From the NCBI GenBank assembly GCA_041821185.1, contig JBGUBD010000016.1:20755-84754 (forward strand): 64,000 bases of DNA, written 5' to 3'. Shown here piece by piece: positions 33,801-40,970 of this stretch. Every line of letters begins with the position of its first letter. The stretch's first letter is position 1. The DNA is from Phycisphaerales bacterium AB-hyl4 (lineage in GTDB: Bacteria; Planctomycetota; Phycisphaerae; Phycisphaerales; Phycisphaeraceae). A program made the position numbers and the translations under genes. The notes below the pieces were generated by a model. It worked only from the letters and a program-made list of their open reading frames with translations, was not told where the DNA came from and made no database searches.

Positions 33801-34744
33801 TGGGATGTGGGATGTTTTTCAACATCCGCCATCCGCGATTCCACACCCGACATTTTCTCGATCTTGACCACCGGCGCGTGGTTGGCGGTGAAGTCGAGTT
33901 CGAGCTCGCACATCTCGGCGATGCGGTTGGTGTTCTCGCAGGCCTCGCGCCACTTGGCGTGGTCCATCGCGGCGTACATCTCGTCGTTGCTCTTGAGGTA
34001 GAGCTGTGTCGGGTACTTCATGCGACTTTCGTCGCTGACGAGCTTGCCGGTGGAGATGCAGCAGAGGCAGTCGTGCGGCTGGTGGTCGTCCTTGAGCAGG
34101 AAGTGCACATCGTTGGTCGCAACGAGGCCGACGCCCATGCGGTCGGCGAGGTCGATCAGCTCGGGGTTGACCTGGTCCTGCTCGCGGATGTGCTTCTGCA
34201 CTTCAATGAAGAACTTGTCCGGGCCGAAGACGTCGAGGTATGTCTCGGCGATGGTCTTGGCGAGCTTGCGGTCGTCCTTCATGAGGGCGGAGGGGATCTC
34301 TCCGCCGAGGCAGGCGCTGGTGGCGATGATGCCTTCGCTGTGGGCCTTGAGCGTTTCCTTGTCGATGCGTGGCTTGTAGTAGAAGCCTTCGCGGTAGGCG
34401 ATTGACGAGAGTTTTAGGATGTTGCGATAGCCCGCGTGGTTTTGTGCGAGCAGCAGCAGGTGGTAGCCGCCGTCTTTGTTGCCTGTGCTCGTGCGGTCGC
34501 GGCGGTCGCCGGGGGCCATGTACGCTTCGATGCCGACGATGGGCTTGACGCCTGCGTCGACGGCTTTGCTGTAGAAGTCGACGACGCCGAAGAGGCAGCC
34601 GTGGTCGGTGATGGCGATGGACGACTGGCCGAGCTCTTTGGCGCGTTTGACGAGGTCGCCCGTTCGGCAGGCGCCGTCGAGCAGGGAGTACATCGAGTGC
34701 ACGTGAAGGTGCACGAACGGGTTGGTTTTTGTGTTGCTCACCAT
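30809..34744 (-). CDS. dnaE: DNA polymerase III alpha subunit (replicative polymerase) with two repeat-derived insertions
   Basis: The 1311-residue protein starts with a PHP domain (FVHLHVHSMYSLLDGA), has the polymerase palm with catalytic aspartates in YPDIDIDIC (about residue 460) and GVHACALVM, the finger region FGGYG-like KFAGYGFNKSHSTGYA, helix-hairpin-helix elements and a C-terminal OB fold (VTVGGMLTRVRPTFVKKG). Two stretches look foreign: about residues 298-321 (MSGVESRMADVEKHPTSHIP onward) and about 645-655 (SPRRDGVGVDP). Their DNA is palindromic repeat sequence, and family alignment would run straight across them. Both keep frame, and all core motifs remain, so the gene should be functional. 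ATG 34744 is clear. Confidence 0.96.
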   Translation of the reverse strand: MVSNTKTNPFVHLHVHSMYSLLDGACRTGDLVKRAKELGQSSIAITDHGCLFGVVDFYSKAVDAGVKPIVGIEAYMAPGDRRDRTSTGNKDGGYHLLLLAQNHAGYRNILKLSSIAYREGFYYKPRIDKETLKAHSEGIIATSACLGGEIPSALMKDDRKLAKTIAETYLDVFGPDKFFIEVQKHIREQDQVNPELIDLADRMGVGLVATNDVHFLLKDDHQPHDCLCCISTGKLVSDESRMKYPTQLYLKSNDEMYAAMDHAKWREACENTNRIAEMCELELDFTANHAPVVKIEKMSGVESRMADVEKHPTSHIPHPTLPEGSTEWFTKFGSQYDLVPFDEGKDKHLTADALKEGCDDALRDLCEAGLIWRYGKDGITDEIRARLERELQVLADKLISAYFLIVWDCVNYARANGIPCNARGSGVGTMVGYVLGISNACPVKYGLLFERFTDPDRSEYPDIDIDICQDGRGQIIEYVREKYGYVAQIITFNVLKAKAAIRDVGRVLDVPLSEVDKVCKLVGDGLGTTIDKALDQEPDLKKLYGDSVQHRAMIDTARRLEGLARHAGVHACALVMATQPLENIVPLYQPAGTDQLVTQWDGPTCEKVGLLKMDFLGLRTLSIIERAKSLIRQSFDENEIREAIGSPRRDGVGVDPLDLERLTYDDPNVLALFQRGDTAGVFQFESGGMRNLLMSMKPDRLEDLIAANALYRPGPMELIPNYNNRKHGRENVPKVHEVVDRLTEETYGIMVYQEQVMQVANQLGGIPLREAYTLIKAISKKKEKTINAGREKFVKGSQTKGMIAAQAEELYDLILKFAGYGFNKSHSTGYAIVAYQTAYLKTYFPLHYMAALLTYESVSTDKVVEYIDACKRTRLPNGNAGIEVKPPDINLSDIGFGVVFNPGEQRDPSHGHIRFGLSAVKGVGEKAIRAILEERNKDGAFKNLYDFCERVPLGSVNRSTIEALIKCGAFDEVHGIENRAAMLEALDAAIQAGQRAAKDRTSGQMNFFGGLAEEAEADTGTVVEAPAVTLPRVEPWSTNEALKYEKEVLGFYVSSHPLDQHGDALYRYSSCTIEQISQLAAEVQVTVGGMLTRVRPTFVKKGRSAGQKMAMLTIEDGKNSIDAVVFADTYATTYHALELDKVVFLKGKVDRRREEPSIVVDQVVPIEQAETRLTQQVRIVVHDPRPVEKGTAFNGEFGRLREVLRQAGPRNGEPAADVVLELHQAGRVVSLRVNGLRVGVDRELVDAVKQVLKRAPEGRVNCLLMGPPKLVSSAAAAEELMHDEASADRGNMLGFASRLHDGEVCDSVDRY
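32783..32811. repeat. 29-nt palindrome family copy inside dnaE
   Basis: GACGCCCACGCCGT, centre C, ACGGCGTGGGCTTC: same length and ends as the intergenic 29-nt copies (compare 36145, which also begins GACGCCCACG), with the inner stem bases inverted from GG-C to GC-C. It lies wholly within the coding sequence of the replicative polymerase and encodes about ten residues of an extra loop. Confidence 0.75.
33781..33853. repeat. GGGATGT tandem/hairpin repeat inside dnaE
   Basis: On the plus strand TGGGATG is repeated four times at 7-nt spacing (about 33786-33811), then TTTTTCAACATCCGCCATCC forms an imperfect stem with it. The segment encodes about 23 residues (298-321) between KIEK and PEGSTEWF, which are normally close together in DnaE proteins. 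Confidence 0.65.
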
Positions 34745-34785
34745 CCGTGGCGATTCTGCGGTTGGTCAATCGGGCGGCATAAAAT

Positions 34786-34808
34786 CCTTCTCCCCTACGG
34801 GGAGAAGG
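34786..34808 (-). terminator. Hairpin, possible terminator downstream of the methyltransferase gene
   Basis: A perfect 10-bp stem with a 3-nt loop is followed on the minus strand by ATTTTA. It is about 270 nt past the methyltransferase stop and just upstream of dnaE. The weak T-tract lowers confidence. Confidence 0.4.
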
Positions 34809-34910
34809 TGCCCACGAAGTGGGCGGATGAGGGGTGGAAGGTTCTGTAGTCGAGGATGCAACAGCGTACTGTAGATCACCGACGTCGGAACGTTTCAACC
34901 CTCACCCCTG

Positions 34911-34933
34911 CCCTCTCCCTGGCAGGGAGAGGG
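34911..34933. repeat. CCCTCTCCCT/AGGGAGAGGG hairpin
   Basis: Perfect 10-bp arms flank a GGC loop. No T-tract follows on either strand, which favours a dispersed repeat. Confidence 0.55.
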
Positions 34934-35078
34934 AGTAAGGCAATCGGCTTTGATCACGTCCAACTTACCGCCGCGCGGGAAGGCTGCCAAGGGGGATTAC
35001 GAGCGGTCAATCGGCCGGATTCGTTTAACGCGAGCCGTGGCCGGGCGTTGGTGATTTGGGCGAAATTTTGCGATTCGC

Positions 35079-35996
35079 TCACACCGCCGCGGGCTCGCCG
35101 GCGTCGATCAGGTCGAGGCGCTGGCCGGCTTTGGTGGCGTAGTCTTCGCTGAGCTCGCAGCCGAGCCAGTCTCGGCCGAGGCGTTTGGCGACGGCGAGGG
35201 TCGTGCCGCTGCCGGTGAACGGGTCGAAGACGAGGTCGCCGGGGTTGCTGGAGACGTTGATGATGCGTTCGAGCAGGGCTTCGGGCAGTTGGCAGGGGTG
35301 CCACTGCTCGCGTTCTTTGAACGTGCCGCATAGCCGGGACTGGTACCAGGTGTCGCCGTCGGGGCCGAAGAGGTTTTCAGGCGATTGCTCGAACGCTTCC
35401 TGCGGGCGGACGTGCCAGTCCTTGCTCGCGGGGAATTTGAGCGTCCACGTGTCGTCCGGCAGCTTGCCCTTGGGGTTGGTGCGGGCGTCCTTGTAGGTGG
35501 TCATGCGGGCGCTGGGCACAGCCGCCTGGTCGTAGTGGAAGGTGAAAGGGGGGCTTTTCGCCAGATCGCTGCGTGGCTTGCCGTTTTTGCCCACCGCGGC
35601 CGACCCGACGCAGTAGAACAGGTGTGCGTGTGAGCGGTTGTACTTGGCTTTGCAGCGCTGGCCGAAGGTGTAATGCCAGATGATCCAGTTGCGGTAGAGC
35701 AGCTGGCCGTCGCGTTGGAGCTTTTTGAGGTGGATGCGGGTCTCGGCGGCGAACTCGTCGCCGATGAGGATGTACATCGAGCCGGTGGGCTTGAGCAGGC
35801 GGGTGCAGGCGTCGATCCACTGCTCGGTCCAGGCGATGTACTCGTCGTCTTCGCGTTTATCGTGGTACGTGTCGTACTGGTAGCCGATGTTGTAGGGCGG
35901 GTCGGCGAAGACGAGGTCGACGCTGTCGGCAGGCCAGGCGTTCATCTGCTCGATGCAGTCGCCGACGGCGATGGTGTTGCGGGGGGCGTTACTCAT
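35079..35996 (-). CDS. Orphan site-specific DNA methyltransferase (N6-adenine or N4-cytosine, beta-type order)
   Basis: The 305-residue protein has the catalytic motif DPPYNIGYQY near residue 42 and the SAM-binding FDPFTGSGTTLAVAKRLGRDWLGCEL near the C-terminus, the DPPY-first order of beta-class enzymes such as CcrM. The region between (about 75-235) would carry the target-recognition determinants. ATG 35996 is chosen over an upstream in-frame start at 36083; GGAG lies 9 nt upstream. No restriction endonuclease gene is adjacent, so it is probably a solitary regulatory or epigenetic methylase. The target sequence cannot be read from the gene. Confidence 0.88.
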   Translation of the reverse strand: MSNAPRNTIAVGDCIEQMNAWPADSVDLVFADPPYNIGYQYDTYHDKREDDEYIAWTEQWIDACTRLLKPTGSMYILIGDEFAAETRIHLKKLQRDGQLLYRNWIIWHYTFGQRCKAKYNRSHAHLFYCVGSAAVGKNGKPRSDLAKSPPFTFHYDQAAVPSARMTTYKDARTNPKGKLPDDTWTLKFPASKDWHVRPQEAFEQSPENLFGPDGDTWYQSRLCGTFKEREQWHPCQLPEALLERIINVSSNPGDLVFDPFTGSGTTLAVAKRLGRDWLGCELSEDYATKAGQRLDLIDAGEPAAV

Positions 35997-36144
35997 GGGG
36001 TGTGCTCCGGCGTGCGCGCTTTGTGCGCAGTGTTTCGTGATGATTGTAGCGCCAGCGCGCAGATGCTGCAAGGCATCGGGCACGGAAGGGGTGGCATGCG
36101 CGGGCTCAAGGCGGGGGGTGGGGGTGGTCGATGAGTGGAGGGTA

Positions 36145-36173
36145 GACGCCCACGGATTGAATCCGTGGGCTTC
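36145..36173. repeat. 29-nt palindrome family, ATTGAAT-centre copy 2
   Basis: GACGCCCACGG, centre ATTGAAT, CCGTGGGCTTC. It lies in the divergent region between the methyltransferase and ferredoxin genes (35997-36292), where I see no gene and no strong promoter. Confidence 0.7.
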
Positions 36174-36292
36174 GCTGTGTTTTGCATGCGAACCGTCGCC
36201 CGGTTTGCCCGGAGCGCGTCGCGCCCTATACTGGTTTTCTTCGACGTTTCGGACACCCAGCCATCCCGACCACGGGGAGTGAGGATTCAGTT

Positions 36293-36550
36293 ATGCCACA
36301 CATTATTGCCGAGCCTTGCATTGGAACGAAGGACACCTCCTGCGTGGCGGTGTGCCCGGTCGACTGCATCCACCCGACCAAGGACGAAGAAGAGTTCGAA
36401 GGCGCGGAGATGCTCTACATCGATCCGGACACCTGCATCGACTGCGGGCTGTGCGTGGATGAATGCCCGGTGAAGGCAATCTTCCCCGAGGAAGACCTGC
36501 CGGACGAATGGGCGTCGTTCATCGAGAAGAACGCTGAGTATTATCAGTAA
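36293..36550 (+). CDS. Seven-iron ferredoxin ([3Fe-4S][4Fe-4S])
   Basis: The 85-residue electron carrier begins MPHIIAEPCIGTKDTSC. Cys9, Cys17 and Cys21-Pro plus Cys25 match the first cluster region of Azotobacter-type FdI, but the position of the non-ligand Cys11 is Thr12 here, as expected for a [3Fe-4S] site. The second region CIDCGLCVDECPVKAI is a regular CxxCxxCxxxCP. ATG 36293 has GAGG about 9 nt upstream; longer in-frame starts upstream are not supported. A strong terminator follows, so it is monocistronic. The redox partner is unknown. Confidence 0.92.
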   Translation: MPHIIAEPCIGTKDTSCVAVCPVDCIHPTKDEEEFEGAEMLYIDPDTCIDCGLCVDECPVKAIFPEEDLPDEWASFIEKNAEYYQ

Positions 36551-36614
36551 ACCGTCGATTTTCGCGCTCCTGGCTTCGGGTTGCCAACTCGGGCGAGGGT
36601 CACGATAAATTTTG

Positions 36615-36645
36615 CGCGGAGCGTCCAGCGGCGCTCCGCGTTTTT
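36615..36645 (+). terminator. Intrinsic terminator of the ferredoxin gene
   Basis: CGCGGAGCG (36615-36623) pairs with CGCTCCGCG (36632-36640) and is followed by five T residues (36641-36645), 65 nt after the ferredoxin stop. Confidence 0.85.
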
Positions 36646-36686
36646 CGTGGTTCGCCTAGTGGTTCGCCAACGGGACTTGTGCCGCC

Positions 36687-37643
36687 ATGCCTACGGTTGT
36701 CATTACAGAGACGCTCGCCGACGAAGCCGCCGACTGGCTTGGCCGACATGCCGAGCTGGTCTGGTGTCCGCATGACAAGCCCGCCGAGCTGCGCGAGGCG
36801 TTGAAGTCGGCGGACGCGATCGTCGTCCGCACGTACACCCAGGTCGACGATGCCTTGCTCGACCTCGCGCCGAACCTCAAAGTCGTCGGCCGAGCGGGTG
36901 TGGGGCTGGACAACATCGACCTCGACGCCTGTGAGCGCCGCGGTGTGCCGGTGGTCTACACGCCCGACGCGAACACGCAGGCGGTGGTGGAGTATGTCTT
37001 CGGGCTGATCCTCGACGAGCTGCGCCCACGCACCAACCTGCCCGACGCCGTCACGCCCGAAACCTTCCACGCCCTGCGCAAAAGCGAAGTGGGTAAGCAG
37101 CTCGATCACCTGAGCCTGGGCATCCTCGGCTTCGGCCGCATCGGCAAGCGCGTGGGCCAGGTCGCCCACGCCATCGGCATCAAGCTGCACGTCTGCGACC
37201 TGCTGCCCGAAGCACAGTTGCGCAACGCCGTCGACTACCCTTTCGAATTTTGCAGCCACGAAGACCTGTACGCGAGCAGCCAGATTGTCACCGTGCACGT
37301 CGACGGTCGGCCGAGCAACCGCCACCTCATCGGCCAGGCCGAGCTGGACAAGCTGCACGACCCTTGCCTGCTCATCAACACCGCTCGCGGCATGCTCGTC
37401 GACCCGGCGGCGCTGGCCGAGTGGGCCAAGCGCCGCACGACCTGTCGAGCGGTGCTGGATGTGCACGACCCCGAGCCGCCGTCGGCCGACTATGTGCTCT
37501 ACCGTCAGCCGAACGTCCGCCTGCTGCCCCACCTCGCGGCACGCACGAACGAGGCGCTGGCCAACATGAGCTGGGTCGTTCGTGATGTTCACGCCGTACT
37601 GGAAGGCAAAGAGCCACGTTTTCCCGCAGTGGTGTCGAGTTGA
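36687..37643 (+). CDS. D-isomer 2-hydroxyacid dehydrogenase (phosphoglycerate dehydrogenase-like)
   Basis: The 318-residue NAD-dependent dehydrogenase has LKVVGRAGVGLDNIDLDACERRGVPVVYTP, the Rossmann motif SLGILGFGRIGKRVGQVA, catalytic Arg in LINTARGMLVD, Glu in VLDVHDPEPP and His in LLPHLAART. It resembles the catalytic and NAD domains of SerA but lacks a regulatory ACT domain. The middle LRPRTNLPDAVTPETFHALRKSEVGKQL lies where SerA has the RPR-type hinge. The true substrate could be phosphoglycerate, glyoxylate or another 2-oxoacid; no pathway neighbour decides this. Confidence 0.88.
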   Translation: MPTVVITETLADEAADWLGRHAELVWCPHDKPAELREALKSADAIVVRTYTQVDDALLDLAPNLKVVGRAGVGLDNIDLDACERRGVPVVYTPDANTQAVVEYVFGLILDELRPRTNLPDAVTPETFHALRKSEVGKQLDHLSLGILGFGRIGKRVGQVAHAIGIKLHVCDLLPEAQLRNAVDYPFEFCSHEDLYASSQIVTVHVDGRPSNRHLIGQAELDKLHDPCLLINTARGMLVDPAALAEWAKRRTTCRAVLDVHDPEPPSADYVLYRQPNVRLLPHLAARTNEALANMSWVVRDVHAVLEGKEPRFPAVVSS

Positions 37644-37680
37644 GCATCAGGTGGGTGCAGTCTGAACGATCGTAAAGTCC

Positions 37681-37722
37681 AACGATAAAGCCCAGGCATG
37701 GCCATGCCTGGGCTTTATCGTT
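37681..37722. terminator. Perfect 42-bp palindrome, bidirectional terminator between convergent genes
   Basis: Two 21-nt arms (beginning AACGATAAAGCCCAGGCATG) meet with no loop and end in TTTATCGTTT on both strands. It lies 37 nt after the dehydrogenase stop and 28 nt before the convergent DUF4340 stop, so it can end both transcripts. Confidence 0.8.
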
Positions 37723-37750
37723 TGTCGACGTGTTCAATTCGTCGCGCGCG

Positions 37751-39997
37751 CTACTTCGTATCATCCCCCACCGGCACTTGCATCGGCACATCCTCGGGCT
37801 CTTCGTACGCGACCGGCTCTTCGTCTTCCAGCAGCGAGTCATACAGTGCGTCCATCGTCTGGCCATCCATCTGGAACCAGCGATCGCCCACTCGGCCGGC
37901 GGTGACGCCATCGCTCAATCGCCATAGCTCGACGACGTAATCGTCGCCCTCGGTTCGCTCGATCACGTACTGCCGTTCCGGTTCGTCTTCGCGGTCGTCG
38001 GGCTCGTCGATGTATCGCCAGACGCGCAAGCTCGACAGCGTGTCGAACAGCGCCGCGGCGGGCTGCTCGCGGACGGCCGTGTCGCCGTCGGAAAGATATT
38101 GCCCGCCCGACGTCCGCCGCAGCGTCAGCGTTTCGTCGTCGGGCAGCTCACGGCGGATCTGTTCGATCTCACCCGCTCGCAGCGACAACACGGTGCGCGG
38201 CCGATACTCGTCGCGTAGCCGATCGACGAACGAGCGTGGCAGCTCGAACCCGATCGCCTCGTCCGCCATCGCGCCCTGTCGAGCCGACACATCCACATGC
38301 AGCACCGTCGGCGAGCCGTCCGCCCGCTCCACGGTGAGCACCGCCCAGCCGAAGCCTTCGCCATGCTCAGCCGACGCGTCCAGCCAGCGCTCCGCACGCA
38401 GCGGCCGAAGCGCTGCGAGCAGGCCATCAAACGCGCGGCGCTCGAACGACGCATGCCCTTCAAGCTGCCACTCGCCTTCCTCATCGCGGGTGAACACGAA
38501 CTCGGCCCCATCGTCGCGCGTCAGCGTCACGCCCGCCACGTCGTCGGCCCGCACATTCATAAGCTGCATGTCCCGGTACGCCACCAGCGGCGCAAACACG
38601 CTCGCCAACCCCTCCGCCGACACGCGATAGGCCACCCGCTCATCTTCGCGCACCGCCAGGTAGGTGGCCGCCGCGTTCACCTCGCTGTCGTCGTCGATCA
38701 GCTCCGGCCCCGGGTCTTCGAACAGTTGAACCTGCTCCTCCCGGCCGCCGCGCCGCAGCAGCGTCACGGTCGCCCGCGGCTCGCTGGTTGGCTCGAAGCC
38801 GGTCTCGTAGCTGACCGCTTCCGTGCGGGCGATCGCGTCGATCAACTCGCTCGCCGCGGTGTAGTCCGCGCCATACGCCGGGCCGTCTTCGCCGAAGCGA
38901 TAGCCCACGTCAGGGTCGCGCACCAGATGCAGCGCCGGCTCATCCGCACGCTCGATGTACACCTCGCTCACATCGCTCGGCCGAGTCGTCACGATCCGCG
39001 GATCGCGCAGCTCGTCATGCACCACCGCCAGCCGATCCACACCCCGCCGTTCGACCGTGAACACCACAGGCGACATCTCTTCATCGACCGACCATGTCGC
39101 GTAATGCTCCCGCTCGCTCAGGTCCGCCGCCGCCCCGATCCGCAGCACATACGACCGCCCGCCGTCGCCGACGTCCGGCGTGTGCACCGCGACCCGCGTT
39201 GTCGGCTCGTCAACGCCATACGTCGACAACCCGTCCCTCGCGTCCGCTACGAATGAGCTGATCGTCAACGATCGCACCGCCTCCACCAATGCATCTACAC
39301 GCGATTCGCTCGCCCGGCTGCGCAGCGTTTCGTCATCCGCGTCGAGGTACCAGCGGCCGTCCTGCTTGGTCAGCTCGATCGTCTGCCCGTCGTGTTCGTG
39401 CACCACCCGCTCGGCTCGCGCGGCCCGCGGCGCTTCGAGCTGCCGCCGCCGCCAGTCGCGGATCGTCTCGTCCAGCACCGCTCGGTGCAGGCCGTCGTCC
39501 ACGATGTAAATCCGCTCATCGCCCGCAAGCTGCACATATGCCTGCCCGTCCACCATCCGCCTGCCGAGCAGCACCGTCCAGCTCGTCGCGTCGGCCGTCA
39601 GCGTCAGCTCCGCTCGCGGCGTGTCCAGCCCCACCTCCGCCAGCGTCGGCCGATCATCGTCCGCCGATTCGCCCGGCAGGAATCGTTCGCGCCACGTCAG
39701 CCCCAGCGTCCGCTCCACGATCTGCCGAGCCGACTCGCTGCGCACCCCAAACCGCACAGGCTCGACCTGCCACCACGCGTCCGAATCGCGAAACAGCACC
39801 ACCGCCTCATCCCCCCGACGCACCGCCACCTGCCGCACCGCGTCACGCTCCGGCGATGCTTCGCCCAGCAAGGTTTGGCCGTCTTCGCTCACCTCCACCG
39901 CCGCGGGCCCCCGATCGCGCCCCCGCTCGACAAACAGAAAGTAGCCGCCCACCGCAGCCACCAGCACCACCAGCACCAGCGTCGTCTTGAAGTTCAT
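37751..39997 (-). CDS. DUF4340 exported protein
   Basis: ATG 39997 gives MNFKTTLVLVVLVAAVGGYFLFVERGRD, one N-terminal membrane anchor followed by about 720 extracytoplasmic residues. DUF4340-like modules recur (for example VRFGVRSESARQIVERTLGLTWRERFL, WYLDADDETLRSRASESRVDALVEAVRSL, YLSDGDTAVREQPAAALFDTLSSLRVWRYID), each a beta-rich unit. Total length is 748 residues. DUF4340 genes usually follow the GldA/F/G-like ABC genes. Here that system lies 4.2 kb away in the opposite orientation (44198-48126), so this is a probable detached partner. The function is not established. Confidence 0.82.
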   Translation of the reverse strand: MNFKTTLVLVVLVAAVGGYFLFVERGRDRGPAAVEVSEDGQTLLGEASPERDAVRQVAVRRGDEAVVLFRDSDAWWQVEPVRFGVRSESARQIVERTLGLTWRERFLPGESADDDRPTLAEVGLDTPRAELTLTADATSWTVLLGRRMVDGQAYVQLAGDERIYIVDDGLHRAVLDETIRDWRRRQLEAPRAARAERVVHEHDGQTIELTKQDGRWYLDADDETLRSRASESRVDALVEAVRSLTISSFVADARDGLSTYGVDEPTTRVAVHTPDVGDGGRSYVLRIGAAADLSEREHYATWSVDEEMSPVVFTVERRGVDRLAVVHDELRDPRIVTTRPSDVSEVYIERADEPALHLVRDPDVGYRFGEDGPAYGADYTAASELIDAIARTEAVSYETGFEPTSEPRATVTLLRRGGREEQVQLFEDPGPELIDDDSEVNAAATYLAVREDERVAYRVSAEGLASVFAPLVAYRDMQLMNVRADDVAGVTLTRDDGAEFVFTRDEEGEWQLEGHASFERRAFDGLLAALRPLRAERWLDASAEHGEGFGWAVLTVERADGSPTVLHVDVSARQGAMADEAIGFELPRSFVDRLRDEYRPRTVLSLRAGEIEQIRRELPDDETLTLRRTSGGQYLSDGDTAVREQPAAALFDTLSSLRVWRYIDEPDDREDEPERQYVIERTEGDDYVVELWRLSDGVTAGRVGDRWFQMDGQTMDALYDSLLEDEEPVAYEEPEDVPMQVPVGDDTK

Positions 39998-40199
39998 CCT
40001 CTGACATCCCTGTGTATAAGCGAAACCTGTTCCGACCTGTTTCGCAATGATCAACCAGCCATTCACGCAAACCCACCGCCGCGCCTGCCGAAACCGTGGG
40101 GGCATCCCCCTGTACGCACAATCGGCCCCCCATGCTCGAAAACACCACTCGATTTTTCAGATAAACCTGCCTGCCATTATGCCCGATCCCCCATCGCTC

Positions 40200-40282
40200 G
40201 GCTAAAATGTCCGGGCTCACCCCAACGCCCCCAGCCAGAAACCACAAACCCAAAACCAGAAACCCGCCTGCGGAGCCTCACC
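40200..40282 (+). repeat. A-rich AGAAACC-type repeat upstream of the DUF4126 gene
   Basis: Repeated units CCAGAAACC, CAAACCC and AAAACCAGAAACCC (about 40230-40265) precede the DUF4126 ATG. A similar run (GAAACCTCAAACCCGAAACG) follows the gene at about 40912-40945, and a complementary run encodes the MrpD C-terminus at about 51481-51515. Confidence 0.5.
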
Positions 40283-40867
40283 ATGATGACCAACAGTCAC
40301 GAAATGCTCATGGGCCTGGCCATCGGCATCGGCCTCGCCGCGGCGTGCGGCTTCCGCGTCTTCGTTCCGCTGCTGATCATGTCGATCGGCGTCCGGGCCG
40401 ACTACCTCAACGTCGCGTCCAACATGGAATGGGTGGGCTCGACCCCGGCGCTGCTCGCCTTTGCGACCGCGACCGCGCTTGAGATCGCCGCTTACTACGT
40501 GCCCTGGGTCGACAACGCGCTCGACAGCATCACCACGCCCACCGCCATCGTCGCCGGCACGTTCGCCAGCGCCTCCATGATCACCGGCATGGACCCGATG
40601 CTCCAGTGGTCCGTCGCAGCCATCGCAGGCGGCGGCGCTGCCGGCGCGGTCCAGATCGCCACCGTCGCCACCCGCGCGACATCGACCGCCACCACCGCCG
40701 GCTTCGGAAACCCCGTCGTCTCCACCGCCGAGGCCGGGGCCGCCACGGGCGTCGCGCTGCTGGCGATTGTCGTGCCCGTGCTGGTTGTCGTGTTCCTGGT
40801 GTTGATGTTCGCCTTCGCTGCCCGGGCGATGTTCCGCCGCCGCAAACACGTCCCCGCGCTGCAGTGA
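40283..40867 (+). CDS. DUF4126 membrane protein
   Basis: The 194-residue protein starts MMTNSHEMLMGLAIGIGLAAACGFRVFVPLLIM and has about five hydrophobic segments with the DUF4126 pattern GFRVFVPLL and ITTPTAIVAGTFASAS. ATG 40283 is the second-codon start in ATGATG and follows the AGAAACC repeats; the long upstream frame is in the antisense shadow of DUF4340. The molecular function of this family is unknown. It is flanked by A-rich repeats and a 29-nt palindrome. Confidence 0.82.
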   Translation: MMTNSHEMLMGLAIGIGLAAACGFRVFVPLLIMSIGVRADYLNVASNMEWVGSTPALLAFATATALEIAAYYVPWVDNALDSITTPTAIVAGTFASASMITGMDPMLQWSVAAIAGGGAAGAVQIATVATRATSTATTAGFGNPVVSTAEAGAATGVALLAIVVPVLVVVFLVLMFAFAARAMFRRRKHVPALQ

Positions 40868-40871
40868 TCGC

Positions 40872-40900
40872 GAAGCCCACGGCGTCACGCCGTGGGCGTC
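40872..40900. repeat. 29-nt palindrome family, CGTCACG-centre copy
   Basis: GAAGCCCACGG, centre CGTCACG, CCGTGGGCGTC. It begins 5 nt after the DUF4126 stop codon. No T-tract follows on the plus strand. Confidence 0.7.
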
Positions 40901-40970
40901 CCCCCCAACCTGAAACCTCAAACCCGAAACGAGAAACGAGAAATCGCCTCCGCCCCGGTACACTGGGGGC

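Larger units (their letters stand above)
34745..35078. other. Intergenic region between dnaE and the DNA methyltransferase gene
   Basis: This 334-bp gap has two perfect hairpins. The one at 34786-34808 (CCTTCTCCCC, TAC, GGGGAGAAGG) is followed on the minus strand by ATTTTA and could terminate transcription of the methyltransferase gene. The one at 34911-34933 (CCCTCTCCCT, GGC, AGGGAGAGGG) is of the CTCACCCCTGCCCTCTCCC type found dispersed in many bacteria. No gene or clear dnaE promoter is supported. Confidence 0.55.

Noticed and set aside
39392-40867. 491-codon frame as a single long gene reading into DUF4126
   Set aside because: The first 297 codons are antisense to DUF4340 and lack hydrophobic or domain signals. 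The conserved part begins at ATG 40283.
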